Made by a program: the position numbers and the translations under genes
Notes under the pieces: generated by a model
What the model saw: the letters and a program-made list of their open reading frames with translations, nothing else
What the model was told of the DNA's origin: nothing
Database searches by the model: none
NCBI RefSeq assembly: GCF_900104065.1
Contig: NZ_FNLC01000002.1
Coordinates: forward strand, 478,995 to 542,994
From: Natronobacterium texcoconense
Lineage (GTDB): Archaea > Halobacteriota > Halobacteria > Halobacteriales > Natrialbaceae
Length of the DNA stretch: 64,000 bases
Direction of reading: 5' to 3'
Shown here: piece after piece, positions 27,103 through 37,020 of the stretch
Numbering within the stretch: position 1 is the first letter of the stretch
Layout: each line of letters starts with the position of its first letter

Positions 27103-27165
27103 TTAGGCTGCTTGACGTCAGCCCGGGTCGGGACTGTTTTCGTCCCCGCGACGCTATCGCTGCCC

Positions 27166-28266
27166 ATGCAGATCGAACCCTTCGGCCTCGAGCGGTGGTT
27201 CGCCGAGTACGAACACGATGCCGACATCATGCTGGCGGAAAGCGGCGTTCGGAGTCTCTCTGCGGATCGGTTCGACACCGATCCCGGGAAACTGGGATAC
27301 GTAATCCCGACCGACGGCGGCCTCGATATCCGGGCGCGGATTGGCGAGCGATACGACCGAACGGCCGAGGAAGTCGTCTGTACTACCGGCACGCAAGAGG
27401 CGAACTTCCTCGCGTTCCTGTCCGTTCTCGGGAGTGATTCGCCGCCCGGCCTCGAGTCCTCATCCTCGAGCGGTGACGCCCACGCCGTCGTCGTCACGCC
27501 GACCTACCAGTCGCTCCACGCGGTTCCCGACGCCTTCGGCGAGGTGACGCGGGTGCCGCTCGAGCCGACGAACTGGGAACTGGACCCCGACGCCGTCGCC
27601 GACGCGATTCGCCCGGAGACGCGCCTGATCGTGCTGAACAACCCGAACAACCCGACCGGGCGGTACCACCCGCTCGAGACGGTCGAGACGCTGTACGATC
27701 TCGCCGCAGACAACGACGCCTATCTGCTCTGTGACGAGGTGTACCGACTGCTCGCGGAGGATCCGCTGCCGCCGGTCGCCAGCATGGGCCCACACGGGCT
27801 CTCGACGGCCAGCCTCTCGAAAGCCTACGGCCTCGCAGGACTGCGATTCGGCTGGCTCGCCGGCGATCGGGCAGTCGTCGAGACGGCCTGCCAGTGGAAG
27901 GACTACACGACCATCTCGCCCGGGATTTTCAGCCAGCACGTCGCACAGCAGGCGCTCGAGGAGAGCGAATCGATCCTCGAGGAGAACCGCGACCACGTCG
28001 AACGAAACCACGAGATCACGCAGGCGTTCCTCGAGCGCCACGGCCTCGAGTGGTACGACCCCGTCGGCGTCAACGGCTTCGTGACGGTACCGGACGGCTT
28101 CGAGAACGGGAAAGCGTTCTGTCGGACCGTCCTCGAGGAAGCGAGCGTCGTCCTCGCGCCCGGGGAGTTCTTCGGTCATCCGGACAGGTTCCGGATCGGG
28201 TTCGGGTTACCGACCGACGAACTCGAGGACGGGTTAGCGCGGATCGAGCGCGTGCTCGAGGGCTGA
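27166..28266 (+). CDS. class I/II pyridoxal-phosphate aminotransferase
   Basis: A 366-residue fold-type I aminotransferase. NNPNNPTGRY is the conserved PLP-phosphate loop, LLCDEVYRL holds the pyridine-N Asp, and SLSKAYGLAGLRFGW contains the Schiff-base Lys. An Arg near the end (RFRIGFG) should bind the substrate carboxylate. Start at 27166 gives QIEPFGLERWFAEYEH, typical of haloarchaeal members. Amino-donor specificity is not predictable. Confidence 0.88.
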   Translation: MQIEPFGLERWFAEYEHDADIMLAESGVRSLSADRFDTDPGKLGYVIPTDGGLDIRARIGERYDRTAEEVVCTTGTQEANFLAFLSVLGSDSPPGLESSSSSGDAHAVVVTPTYQSLHAVPDAFGEVTRVPLEPTNWELDPDAVADAIRPETRLIVLNNPNNPTGRYHPLETVETLYDLAADNDAYLLCDEVYRLLAEDPLPPVASMGPHGLSTASLSKAYGLAGLRFGWLAGDRAVVETACQWKDYTTISPGIFSQHVAQQALEESESILEENRDHVERNHEITQAFLERHGLEWYDPVGVNGFVTVPDGFENGKAFCRTVLEEASVVLAPGEFFGHPDRFRIGFGLPTDELEDGLARIERVLEG

Positions 28267-28271
28267 AATCG

Positions 28272-29585
28272 TCAGCGAAGACAGCGACCGAACAGTTCCG
28301 TCTCGCAGTCAGTAATTCCGTACAGTGTGGAGCCGTCGTTCACGTAGAGCCAGCCGTCGCCGACTGCGACGGAGGTCCGCACTCGTTGTCCCGTATCGTA
28401 TCGCGTCCGAACGTCCCCGGTCTCCCGGTCGATGACCACCAGATCGGCTCCACCGACGTAGATCCGATCGCCGACGACGGCAGGCGTTCCGGTGCGGACG
28501 ACGACACCCTCGTCCTCGCCGATAGCGTCGTCGTCGATCTCCCTCGAGATCAGTTGTCGACCCGTGTTTTCCCAGCGATGCTCGCCCGTTGCAGTGTCTC
28601 TCGCCAGTAGTCGACCGTCAGCATCGTAGTAGACGGTATCCTCGGTCGCCGCCAGATGCCGCGGAGCACCACCGTCGTACCGGTCCTCGACCTGCCACCG
28701 GATCTCGCCGGTGTCCGCCTCGAGTGCCGTCGCACCGTACTCGTCGTTACCGTCCCAGGTCGTCACGAACACCGCGTCGTCCGCGACCGTCGGCGTGCTG
28801 TCGACGTCCAGCGGGACGCTCCACAGTTCCGTCCCGTCCGCCGTCGAGAGAGCCTTGACCCCCTCGCGGAGTTCCGTGAGATAGACGACGCCGTCCGCTA
28901 TCGCGGGCGAGAAGACGATCCGCCCGTCCCAGTCGTCGAACTCGTAACGCCAGCGTTCGGTCCCGTCCTCGAGGTCGATCGCGTAGAATACCGGCTCCTG
29001 TTCGTCGGGGCCGAGCTGTCGGTAGTGGCCGGTGTAGACGGTATCGTCGCCGATGGCAGGTGCGATCGGCCAGTGGGTGGACTGTCCGTCGCTGACGTTG
29101 TCGAAGCACCAGCGTTCGGTTCCGTCGATTCCGACGGCACAGAGCCCGTTTGCGGTCTGAACGAGGATCGTCTCGCCCGCCAGGACGAGCGAGTCGGCGT
29201 GGTGATACGTATCGCCGCCCACGCGGGTAGTCGTCGCCGCAGCAGTCCACTGACTGTCGCCCGTCGCCGCGTCGAACGCCTCGATCGTGACCGTTCGGTC
29301 GACTTCCGGACCGGTCCGTGGTCCGTCGGTGTAGGCGACGTAGACTGTCCCGTCCTCGAGTAGCGGTGACGTTCTCGGGGGGCTGAATCCTGCAATCGAC
29401 CGTTCCCACTCGACTGTCAGCGGGCCTCGAGGACCGGACCGATCGTCGTCGACGACTCCTGTCTGGGTGCTGTCGTATCCTGGGTGTGGCCACGATCCAC
29501 GGACCGTCGGGTCGTCGCGTGACCCGACACAGCCTGCGAGAGTCAGCGTGCCGCAGGCTGCGAGGAGGGCGCGTCTGGAGGGCAT
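28272..29585 (-). CDS. exported lipoprotein with PQQ-type beta-propeller repeats
   Basis: A 437-residue protein. The start SRRALLAACGTLTLAGC has a Tat-like pair and lipobox. The body holds about seven repeats of the PQQ-like form, with endings such as GTERWCFDNV, GTERWRYEFD, GTELWSVPLD and TGEIRWQVED. It is probably anchored on the cell surface. PQQ itself need not bind, since the classical enzyme active-site residues are not evident. An adjacent paralogue is encoded at 29649-30917. Confidence 0.8.
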   Translation of the reverse strand: MPSRRALLAACGTLTLAGCVGSRDDPTVRGSWPHPGYDSTQTGVVDDDRSGPRGPLTVEWERSIAGFSPPRTSPLLEDGTVYVAYTDGPRTGPEVDRTVTIEAFDAATGDSQWTAAATTTRVGGDTYHHADSLVLAGETILVQTANGLCAVGIDGTERWCFDNVSDGQSTHWPIAPAIGDDTVYTGHYRQLGPDEQEPVFYAIDLEDGTERWRYEFDDWDGRIVFSPAIADGVVYLTELREGVKALSTADGTELWSVPLDVDSTPTVADDAVFVTTWDGNDEYGATALEADTGEIRWQVEDRYDGGAPRHLAATEDTVYYDADGRLLARDTATGEHRWENTGRQLISREIDDDAIGEDEGVVVRTGTPAVVGDRIYVGGADLVVIDRETGDVRTRYDTGQRVRTSVAVGDGWLYVNDGSTLYGITDCETELFGRCLR

Positions 29586-29648
29586 CGCTCGTAGCGATTC
29601 GTCGGTCAGCTATAAGTTTTCATACTCCGACGGGTTTCCGTCAGCCGG

Positions 29649-30917
29649 CTACCGCAGACATCGGTCAAACAGTTCGGTCCGACACTCGACCAGCGCCTCG
29701 AGTGTGCCCTCCTCGAGCGAGGCGATAACCACGTCGTCCGCTATCGCGGGCGACGCCCTCGTCCAGACGTCGCCGACTCGCTCCCGCAACTCGCCGGCTT
29801 CCCGGTCGACGGCGAACAGCGAGGTTCCAGTAACGTAGAGCGTATCTCCGGCGACAGTCGGCACACCCCTGTAGACGTGGTCCTCGTCCGAAGAGTCACT
29901 TCCATCGATCGTCCAGATCGAATCGCCCGTGGCCGCGTCTCGAGCGACGAGTCGGTCCATCGCGGCGTAGTAAACGGTCCCGTCGGCGACGGCGGTACCG
30001 CTGGGGACGACGGCGTCGTCGTCCATTCGCGTCCACCGTCGTTCCCCCGTTTCGGCAGAGAGGGCGGCGACGCCGCTTTCGTCGGCGGCGGTTCCGACAA
30101 ATACGCTCCCGTCTGCGACCGTCGGAGCACTGTAGACGGGAAGGCGCTCGCGCCACAGTTCCGTCCCGTCAGCGGCGTCGATCGCCTCGACTCCGCCGCC
30201 ACCTATCGCGGCGTAGACGACGCCGTCGTCGACTGCCGGCGGGTAGACGAGGTATTCGTCCCAGTCGCCGATCTCGTAACGCCAGCGCAGCTCGCCGTCC
30301 TCGAGGTCGATCGCGTAGAACTCCGGTTCGCTTTGCTCTCGTCCGTGACGATGAAAGCCAGTGTAGACGACCCCGTCGCCGACACCTGGCTGTGCGGCAA
30401 CGGAACCGAGTTGGCCGTCTCCGACGTTGTCGAACCGCCAACGCTCGGTTCCAGCGTCCTCGGTGTCGCCTCTCTCGAGAGCCACCAGTCCGTTTGCGGT
30501 CTGGAGCAACACAGCGTCGTCGGCGATCGCGAGCGAATCGGTGTGACTGTGCGTTTCCTGCATCTGCGCGGTCGTGGTCGTGACCGTCGTCGTCCACTGG
30601 CGTGCTCCCGTCTCGGCGTCGACCGCATCGAGGACGGCGGCCTGTTCGCCGTCGGCTCGCTGTTCGGTGTACGCGAGAAAGACAGTGCCGTCGACCATCA
30701 CTGGCGAACAATCCGGGCTGCCGTAGCCCGCGTTCGCGTCGTACGTCCACGCAGTCGTCAGCGGTGAATCGGGGCCGTCGGTCCGCGTCGCGGTTCGAGC
30801 GTCATCGCGGCCGCGCTGGGACCAGGTGGCGTCGTCCGACGGGTCGGTGTATCGCGTCGAACAACCGGCGAGGACCGCACTGCCACAGGCCGCAAGGAGC
30901 GTGCGTCTGGAGGGCAT
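29649..30917 (-). CDS. exported PQQ-type beta-propeller lipoprotein, adjacent paralogue
   Basis: A 422-residue protein closely resembling the 28272 product in order and ending (RTELFDRCLR against ETELFGRCLR). The start SRRTLLAACGSAVLAGC carries Tat-like and lipobox motifs. Repeats include GARQWTTTVTT, GTERWRFDNV, DGELRWRYEI and GTELWRERL. ATG at 30917 is chosen to place the signal peptide first. The pair probably arose by tandem duplication. Confidence 0.8.
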   Translation of the reverse strand: MPSRRTLLAACGSAVLAGCSTRYTDPSDDATWSQRGRDDARTATRTDGPDSPLTTAWTYDANAGYGSPDCSPVMVDGTVFLAYTEQRADGEQAAVLDAVDAETGARQWTTTVTTTTAQMQETHSHTDSLAIADDAVLLQTANGLVALERGDTEDAGTERWRFDNVGDGQLGSVAAQPGVGDGVVYTGFHRHGREQSEPEFYAIDLEDGELRWRYEIGDWDEYLVYPPAVDDGVVYAAIGGGGVEAIDAADGTELWRERLPVYSAPTVADGSVFVGTAADESGVAALSAETGERRWTRMDDDAVVPSGTAVADGTVYYAAMDRLVARDAATGDSIWTIDGSDSSDEDHVYRGVPTVAGDTLYVTGTSLFAVDREAGELRERVGDVWTRASPAIADDVVIASLEEGTLEALVECRTELFDRCLR

Positions 30918-30990
30918 CGATAGAAGCGACGTTCGAACACTCGCCTGATAAGTTTTGTCGGTCACTCGACGAATCGGCCCGATCGTCCGA

Positions 30991-31521
30991 TCAACACTCC
31001 TTCCAGAGCGTCCCGACCTCGTCGTCGCGTTCGTCCACCTGTTCGACGTCCTTCCGGAGGTCGAACGCGCGATACGTCTCCTCCTCGAGCAACCGATCTG
31101 CAAACGCCGCGGGAATCGTCACGCGTCGACACTCGCCCTCCACGAGCAGGCCGTCCGGACCGAACGAGAACTCGAGGTCGTACCGTGTGACGTCGCGACC
31201 GTCGAGTTCCGGGTGGATCGCCTCGAGGACGTCCGCGACGTAGTCGAAGACGAGTTTCATCCCCGGCGTGTCGGCCGTCTCGAGGTCGATCCGGACGACG
31301 GGAACGAGTTGGTCGCCGTCGCGAGTGTCGATCCGTCGAACCCGCGGCGACCGCTCGAGGTGCGTCCCTCGGCCCGCAGGGAGTTCGCCCGCGAGCCTCG
31401 ACTCGAGAGTGGCGGCGAGTTCGGATTCGCGTCGAAATCGCCGGCGGTACGCTACCGTTCCGACGAGACCCGCCACGAGCAACACAGCGAGCACAACGAT
31501 CTCGAGTCGGCCGTCTAGCAT
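30991..31521 (-). CDS. membrane-anchored protein of unknown function
   Basis: A 176-residue protein with one N-terminal span (IVVLAVLLVAGLVGTVAY, residues ~8-25), then basic residues and a soluble domain. The soluble part includes FDYVADVLEAIHPELDGRDVTRYDLEFSFGPDGLLVEGECRRV. No family recognised. It is divergent from the aIF5A gene with a shared 137-base promoter region. Confidence 0.65.
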   Translation of the reverse strand: MLDGRLEIVVLAVLLVAGLVGTVAYRRRFRRESELAATLESRLAGELPAGRGTHLERSPRVRRIDTRDGDQLVPVVRIDLETADTPGMKLVFDYVADVLEAIHPELDGRDVTRYDLEFSFGPDGLLVEGECRRVTIPAAFADRLLEEETYRAFDLRKDVEQVDERDDEVGTLWKEC

Positions 31522-31658
31522 CGCTCGAGCAGTCGTTCGTGTCGCGTCCGGGAGACGATTTCGCTTTCCGCGTTTGCGTCGAGTGACCTGTTACCGCGCC
31601 GAATACTGCCGGAAGATATTCCAAACGGTTTATGCCCGTCGGTTGATTACCCCGGGAC

Positions 31659-32033
31659 ATGGCGAAACAGCAAAACGAAGTTCGCGACCTCCAGGAAGGT
31701 AGCTACGTGATGATCGACGATGCGCCGTGTAAGATCAACTCTTACTCGACGGCAAAACCCGGTAAACACGGCAGCGCCAAGGCTCGCATCGAGGCCGAAG
31801 GCGTCTTCGACGGGAAGAAGCGCTCGCTCTCCCAGCCAGTCGACGCGAAGATCTGGGTCCCGATCATCGAGCGCAAACAGGGTCAGGTCGTCTCCGTCGA
31901 CGGCTCGGACATGCAGGTCATGGACCTAGAGACCTACGAGACCCTCACGATGCGCGTCCCCGAGGACGCCGACCCATCGCCCGACGAGAACATCGAATAC
32001 CTCGAGATGGAAGACCAGCGAAAGATCGTCTAA
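31659..32033 (+). CDS. translation initiation/elongation factor aIF5A
   Basis: A 124-residue protein with the invariant [12 protein letters not shown] loop; Lys36 is the deoxyhypusine/hypusine site. The N-terminal SH3-like and C-terminal OB-like domains are complete. It relieves ribosome stalling, for example at proline runs. A TATA-like TTTATG lies about 30 bases upstream, consistent with a very short leader. It is joined to the agmatinase gene by a TAATG overlap. Confidence 0.95.
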   Translation: MAKQQNEVRDLQEGSYVMIDDAPCKINSYSTAKPGKHGSAKARIEAEGVFDGKKRSLSQPVDAKIWVPIIERKQGQVVSVDGSDMQVMDLETYETLTMRVPEDADPSPDENIEYLEMEDQRKIV

Positions 32034-32884
32034 TGTTTCCCGGGGCGACTGACGAACGCGGGGGGAGCGACGCGGGAGACGATACCCGTGACGGAGCGAA
32101 CTTCGTGGTCGTCGGTGCGCCTCTGGACGCGACGACGACCTTTCAGCCGGGGACCCGATTCGGCCCCCGGCGCATCCGGACGTTTGCGGAGACGTTCGAC
32201 GATTACGACCGGCGGACCGACCAGTACTTTTCCGAACTCGGCGTCGTCGACCGTGGCGACGTTCGTGCCTGGGACGACATTCCCGAGTACCTCGAGTGGC
32301 TCGAAGGAACCCTGCGAGATGCCGTCTGGGACGAGGCCGTCCCCCTGCTGCTCGGAGGCGAACACACAGTCTCGCTCGCCGGCGCACGCGCCGTCGAACC
32401 CGAGGTGTTCGTCTGTCTGGACGCCCACCTCGACCTGCGCGACACCTACGACGGCAACGACCTCTCCCACGCCTGCGTTACCCGACGTATCCTCGAACTC
32501 GAGGGCGTCGAGGAGGCGATAATTCTCGGTGCCAGAACCGGCAGCGAGGAGGAGTGGGAGCGAGCCGAAGCGGACGACGTCACCGTCGTTCCCCCCGAGG
32601 AGGTCGCCGACTTCTCGTTCGGCGACCGACTCGAGGGCCGCGAGGTCTACCTGAGCGTCGACATCGACGGCGCCGATCCCGCCTACGCGCCGGGAACGGG
32701 AACGATGGAGCCGTTCGGCCTCGAGCCCCGCGAGATGCGCGACGTCGTTCGCGAGGTCGCACCGCAGGCAAACGGGTTCGACGTCGTCGAAGTCAACGAT
32801 CGCGACGACGGACAGGCGGCGTCGCTCGCTGGCAAGTTGACCCGGGAGTTCGTGTTCTCGAGTGTGGCCCGGGACGAGAACTGA
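32033..32884 (+). CDS. speB: agmatinase / ureohydrolase family
   Basis: A 283-residue manganese ureohydrolase. Metal motifs are GGEHTVSL, DAHLDLRDTYDG, SHACVTRR and VDIDGADPAYAPGTGT. It hydrolyses agmatine to putrescine and urea. Its start overlaps the aIF5A stop. In haloarchaea the deoxyhypusine pathway is thought to pass through agmatine-derived intermediates, so this enzyme may act on the modified factor as well as free agmatine; that link is from general knowledge plus this gene pairing. Confidence 0.9.
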   Translation: MFPGATDERGGSDAGDDTRDGANFVVVGAPLDATTTFQPGTRFGPRRIRTFAETFDDYDRRTDQYFSELGVVDRGDVRAWDDIPEYLEWLEGTLRDAVWDEAVPLLLGGEHTVSLAGARAVEPEVFVCLDAHLDLRDTYDGNDLSHACVTRRILELEGVEEAIILGARTGSEEEWERAEADDVTVVPPEEVADFSFGDRLEGREVYLSVDIDGADPAYAPGTGTMEPFGLEPREMRDVVREVAPQANGFDVVEVNDRDDGQAASLAGKLTREFVFSSVARDEN

Positions 32885-32917
32885 CGCGCTCTCGTTTTCG
32901 TGTTCGGTTTCGTGTGT

Positions 32918-34852
32918 TCACTGCTCCAGAAGCGACTCGAACACCTTCCCCTGGGCCTTCCGGAGGTGCTGATGGAACGTCGGCGACGCGATTTCGAGCG
33001 AGTCGGCGACCTCTTCGCCGGTCGCGTTCCGCGGCCACTCGAACAGTCCAGCGTGGTAGGCGGCCTCGAGTGTCGCCCGCTGTCGGTCGGTGAGGTCGGA
33101 CGTCAGTACCTGGTGTACGCGGTCGTCGACGTTTTCCCGCGTGATCTGACGTCGCATCACCATCTCGGCTGCGGGATACGTCGACTGAACGGTGTCGATG
33201 ACTCGCCTGACGTTTACCGTCGGCGAGAGATGGAGCGTCATCCGGTAGTCGCCGTCCTCGAAGACGGCGCGGTCGACGGTGCCGCCGATCGATGCGATCG
33301 TCGACAGCACCGGCGGTTTGGAGAGTCGGACCTCGAACGTCACCTCTCGTCCTTCAGTCCGGAACGTGACGTCAGTCCAGTGCGGGATCGTCTCGACGAG
33401 CCGTTCGACGGTGTCGACGTCGTTCGGACCCGCAGTGCCGTAGACGAGGTACGTTTCGTCCTCGAGCGCGACCGTGTGATCGAGCGTGATGTGGACGTCG
33501 GTTGGGTCGCCGACGTCGATCCCGAGGTCGTCGAACGTATCGTGAATGCGAAACTCGAGTTCGACGATCTCGTCGCTCATCAGCGCCTGTTTGCGCTCGG
33601 TGGCGACGATCGCGTGGCCGACGATCTCTCCTAGCTGGCTAATCACCGTTCCTTCTCCGCCTTCGAACGCGTGTGGGCGGTCGGCGTAGACGTTCAATAC
33701 GCCGTAGACGGTCCCGCCGTTGACGATCGGGATCGCTGCCGACGAACGAAAGCCGTAGGTTTCGGCTACCTCCCGCCAGGGCTCGTATCTGGGATCGTTC
33801 CAGATGTCGTGAGTCGTCTGGATTTCTCCGGTCCGAAGTGCTCTTCCCGTCGGTCCCCCGCTGTGCTCGTCGTCCGGATCGACCGAGATGGTGGCGTCGT
33901 CGAGGTACCCCTCGACGCCGGCTTCGGTTCGCAGGGTTACCGTCTGCGAAGCGGAGTCGACATCGCCGATCCAGGCGAACTCGTAGGATTCGGCCTCGGC
34001 GAGGCGTTCACAGACGATCCGCTCGATCTCGTCGCGAGTGGATCGGTCGATGATCGCGTCCGTGACGTCACGAACGATGTCGTTGAGGTTGTTGAGTGCG
34101 GCCAACTGTTCGCGCTGTCGATCGATCCGACGTTCACGCCCGACGCGGTCGTAGGCTGCGACCGCGTTCGTCGCCAGCAGTTCGATCAGATATCGGGCCT
34201 CGTCGTCGAACGACCCTCGTTCGCGCGACCCAGCGACGAGAACGCCGTGTGCTTCCATCGGAACGAACAGCCCCGCTCGCATTTCGGTCTCCGCTGGATC
34301 TGCCTGCATTCGCGGTGATTCGAGGACGTCGTCGTAGAGTTGGGTTTCGCCTGCCTCGAAGACGTGACCGGTAATGCTCTCCTCACTCAACGAAACGACT
34401 GGAAACTCGGTACGCATGAAATTCGCATCGACCGATCGCGGGCCGGGAACCAGTCGATCCTGCTCGTCGTCGTAGTGATAGACGATCACACCGGAGAGAT
34501 CGAGAACGGTCGTCGTTTTACTGACGACTGCCTCCCCGACTGCTTCGGCCGTCGTTGCATCGAGCAGTGCTCGAGAGAACCCGTGGAGATCCTCGAAGGT
34601 GATCGGCAGTTCGTCGTGGCGATTCCTGCTGTTCCGTATCGACTCTCGAGGTTGCCACCATACCCTGGCGCTCGCGCCGACTTTCTTGGTCTCGAGTTCG
34701 CCGTGATCGACGAGTCGCTCGAGTCGTTCGTACGTACTTCGGCGGCCGAGTTCGAGACGATCCGCTACTTCGGTGGTCGTCAGTGGTGTCCCGGTGTCGC
34801 CGAAGTACGAGAGCGTCTCGTGAAGCGTTTCGGTCAGCGATCCCCCACTCAT
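32918..34852 (-). CDS. multidomain bacterio-opsin-activator-type regulator (HTH, GAF, GAF, HTH-10)
   Basis: A 644-residue protein. Residues ~15-70 are a winged HTH (LTTTEVADRLELGRRSTYERLERLVDHGELE). Two GAF-type sensory domains follow: ~85-235, and ~265-400 containing SAAIPIVNGGTVYGVLNVYADRPHAFEGGE. A Bat-associated domain leads to the C-terminal HTH-10 at ~585-640 (LTDRQRATLEAAYHAGLFEWPR..TGEEVADSLEIASPTFHQHL). It lacks a PAS or kinase domain. Targets unknown. The ATG at 34852 is preferred over one 51 bases upstream because the upstream residues are basic and unlike the rest. Confidence 0.85.
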   Translation of the reverse strand: MSGGSLTETLHETLSYFGDTGTPLTTTEVADRLELGRRSTYERLERLVDHGELETKKVGASARVWWQPRESIRNSRNRHDELPITFEDLHGFSRALLDATTAEAVGEAVVSKTTTVLDLSGVIVYHYDDEQDRLVPGPRSVDANFMRTEFPVVSLSEESITGHVFEAGETQLYDDVLESPRMQADPAETEMRAGLFVPMEAHGVLVAGSRERGSFDDEARYLIELLATNAVAAYDRVGRERRIDRQREQLAALNNLNDIVRDVTDAIIDRSTRDEIERIVCERLAEAESYEFAWIGDVDSASQTVTLRTEAGVEGYLDDATISVDPDDEHSGGPTGRALRTGEIQTTHDIWNDPRYEPWREVAETYGFRSSAAIPIVNGGTVYGVLNVYADRPHAFEGGEGTVISQLGEIVGHAIVATERKQALMSDEIVELEFRIHDTFDDLGIDVGDPTDVHITLDHTVALEDETYLVYGTAGPNDVDTVERLVETIPHWTDVTFRTEGREVTFEVRLSKPPVLSTIASIGGTVDRAVFEDGDYRMTLHLSPTVNVRRVIDTVQSTYPAAEMVMRRQITRENVDDRVHQVLTSDLTDRQRATLEAAYHAGLFEWPRNATGEEVADSLEIASPTFHQHLRKAQGKVFESLLEQ

Positions 34853-35072
34853 ACTCCCATCACGATCGCCAGTCGTATCAACCCTCCGCCGGCGGTACTC
34901 CACTATCTAGTCCGTAAGAGCGGTATATGCGCCACTTTCCGAACAAGATCTCTGATCAGGCCGATACCGTTGCTAGCCATCTACCTAATTTGTTTTACTA
35001 TGAGTTTAGGGGGAAACGGGACCTCTCGTAGGTACGAACAGCGGACACAGGAACCCCCTCATGCCACGATCT

Positions 35073-35408
35073 ATGCACGACAGCACCGACGAAACGATCC
35101 GAAAACAGAACACCTTGTCCGAAGAAGAGTACCACCGGTTACTCGCTTCGAGACGCCGGAGACTCACGCTCGACGTCCTCTCGGGTCGACTCGATCCGGT
35201 CGACGTCGAAGATCTGGCGACCGCAATCGCCGCACGGGAGAACGGCCGCGATGGGGCCGACGACGAGACCGTCCGCGAGGTAGCACTCTCGCTTCATCAC
35301 GTGCACCTCCCGGCGATGGCGTCGGCAAACACCATCGAGTACGATTCGGAAGACGGACGCGTGGTGTCACAAACGCACCGTCTCGACTACGAGTTCCGAA
35401 TCGAATAG
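35073..35408 (+). CDS. DUF7344-like winged-helix protein
   Basis: A 111-residue protein resembling a haloarchaeal winged-HTH family (DUF7344). Key blocks are EEEYHRLLASRRRRLTLDVLSG, VDVEDLATAIAARE and LHHVHLPAMASANTIEYDSEDGRVV. It is probably a small DNA-binding regulator. A start four codons upstream (35061) is possible. Confidence 0.7.
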   Translation: MHDSTDETIRKQNTLSEEEYHRLLASRRRRLTLDVLSGRLDPVDVEDLATAIAARENGRDGADDETVREVALSLHHVHLPAMASANTIEYDSEDGRVVSQTHRLDYEFRIE

Positions 35409-35502
35409 CAAAAGTGGGGGTACCCGAGGAGTCCGCGTTTTCGACGAGCGTTCGATTTCGACGAAACAACAGCGTTATTTCTCGATTCGGCTAGCCACGG
35501 GT

Positions 35503-35991
35503 ATGGCCATCAGACCGTATCGGGCTGAGACGGACGCCGACGCCCTGTGGGAACTAAAACGAGCCTTCGAAACCGAACTCGGCTCTGGCACCGGCGGCGA
35601 GGAAAAGGCAGCCAGATACGACGCGAAACTCACCGACGACTACCGAACGGACTACCTCGAGTGGGTCGATCGCTGTCTCGACAGCGACGAACGAAGCGTC
35701 CAGGTCGCAGTCGAGGACGGCGATATCGCCGGCTACGTCTTCCTCCTGCCGGAGACGCAGGCGTACATCTGGGACGCGGCAGTCCTGAACGAGATATACG
35801 TCCGTGAGGAACATCGCGGCACGGGCGTCGCGGACGACCTGATGGACGCCGCCATCGACGCTGCCCGCGACCAGGACCTCCCGCTCGAGCGGATCGTCCT
35901 GGACGTCGACCGAAAAAACGAGCGAGCACAGGCGTTCTACGATCGACACGGGTTCGACCACTGGGGCGAACTGGTCGCTCGGAATCTCTGA
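35503..35991 (+). CDS. GNAT family N-acetyltransferase
   Basis: A 162-residue protein with the GNAT fold. The acetyl-CoA loop is LNEIYVREEHRGTGVADDLMDAA (R/Q-x-x-G-x-G/A form), followed by LERIVLDVDRKNERAQAFYDRHGF. The acceptor is unknown. Confidence 0.85.
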   Translation: MAIRPYRAETDADALWELKRAFETELGSGTGGEEKAARYDAKLTDDYRTDYLEWVDRCLDSDERSVQVAVEDGDIAGYVFLLPETQAYIWDAAVLNEIYVREEHRGTGVADDLMDAAIDAARDQDLPLERIVLDVDRKNERAQAFYDRHGFDHWGELVARNL

Positions 35992-36022
35992 GGGCGATTC
36001 CCAGAGCGCGCTCGCGGCTCCC

Positions 36023-36928
36023 TCAGAACGGGTTCGAGAGATACTCCTTCGGAACGGCGTTGCGAACCGTCACCAGCGGGTCGACTACCTGACTGATCTC
36101 GAGTCCACCGGTCAGACTCGAGAACGTGTAGGCGTCGGTTTCGTCGAACCCGTGCTCCGCGGCGAGCAGTTCGATCGCGTCCAGATTCGCGAGTTCGCAG
36201 GCTTCCTCGAGCGTGTCGGCGCTCGCGACCGTCTTCCAGGCGTCGTCGGTCTCGAGAAGCGGCCGCTCCAGTTCGAGGTCGGGGTCGTCGATCACTTCGA
36301 CGGTGACGTCGACGTCGGTCGCGATCTCCGATCCCGTCCCGCACATCTCGCCGTCGGCCATGGCAGCCTTGGAGTCGCCCATCGCGAGCATCGCGCCCTC
36401 CTGGAAGACGGGGAAGTAGATCGTGTTCCCGCCGGTGACGTCGGTCGTATCGAGGTTGCCGCCGTGATCGTGGGGAATCAGCGTCGTGTACGACTCCTCT
36501 GCGGGGGCGACGCCGATCGTTCCGACGACGGGTTCGATCGGCACCTCGAGGTCGTCGAACGTGATCGCCCCGTCCTCGACCGGGGTGATCCGCGTTCGCG
36601 GAGCCTCGATCTCGTCGTACTCGTCGAGCAGGCCGAAGCCGTCGATGGTGACCACTCGGCCGTGTTCTTCCGTCACTCGAACGTCTTCGATCTCGACGCG
36701 CAGGACGTCGCCCGGTTCGGCACCCTCGACGGCGACCGGTCCCGTCGCGGCGTTTACCTCCTCGGGGACCGACTCGATGACGTCGTCTTCGGACTGGACC
36801 GCGCCGTCCAGACTGTCTCGCGTGTCGAACGTCAACTCCGCACCCGACTCGACCGTCTCGATCGGCTCGAGATCGGGCGTGAACTCGTAGATCGCTCCGT
36901 CCTCGTGGGAAATCGTCTGGCGAGCCAT
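36023..36928 (-). CDS. acetamidase/formamidase family protein
   Basis: A 301-residue protein of the FmdA/AmdA family. Blocks include GPVAVEGAEPGDVLRVEIEDV, PHDHGGNLDTTDVTGGNTIYFPVFQEGAMLAMGD (the His-Gly-Gly metal region) and DLELERPLLETDDAW. It hydrolyses short amides to ammonia and the acid. Start at 36928 is where homology begins; the 5' side is divergent from the Nif3-like gene at 37021. Confidence 0.88.
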   Translation of the reverse strand: MARQTISHEDGAIYEFTPDLEPIETVESGAELTFDTRDSLDGAVQSEDDVIESVPEEVNAATGPVAVEGAEPGDVLRVEIEDVRVTEEHGRVVTIDGFGLLDEYDEIEAPRTRITPVEDGAITFDDLEVPIEPVVGTIGVAPAEESYTTLIPHDHGGNLDTTDVTGGNTIYFPVFQEGAMLAMGDSKAAMADGEMCGTGSEIATDVDVTVEVIDDPDLELERPLLETDDAWKTVASADTLEEACELANLDAIELLAAEHGFDETDAYTFSSLTGGLEISQVVDPLVTVRNAVPKEYLSNPF

Positions 36929-37020
36929 ATCGGATCGTTCGTGACCGTGATATAAATCGGTACCCCGGCGTCCGCGACCGCAAGCATACAAGCCCTCGGC
37001 GGCGAAAGAGGGAGACGACC

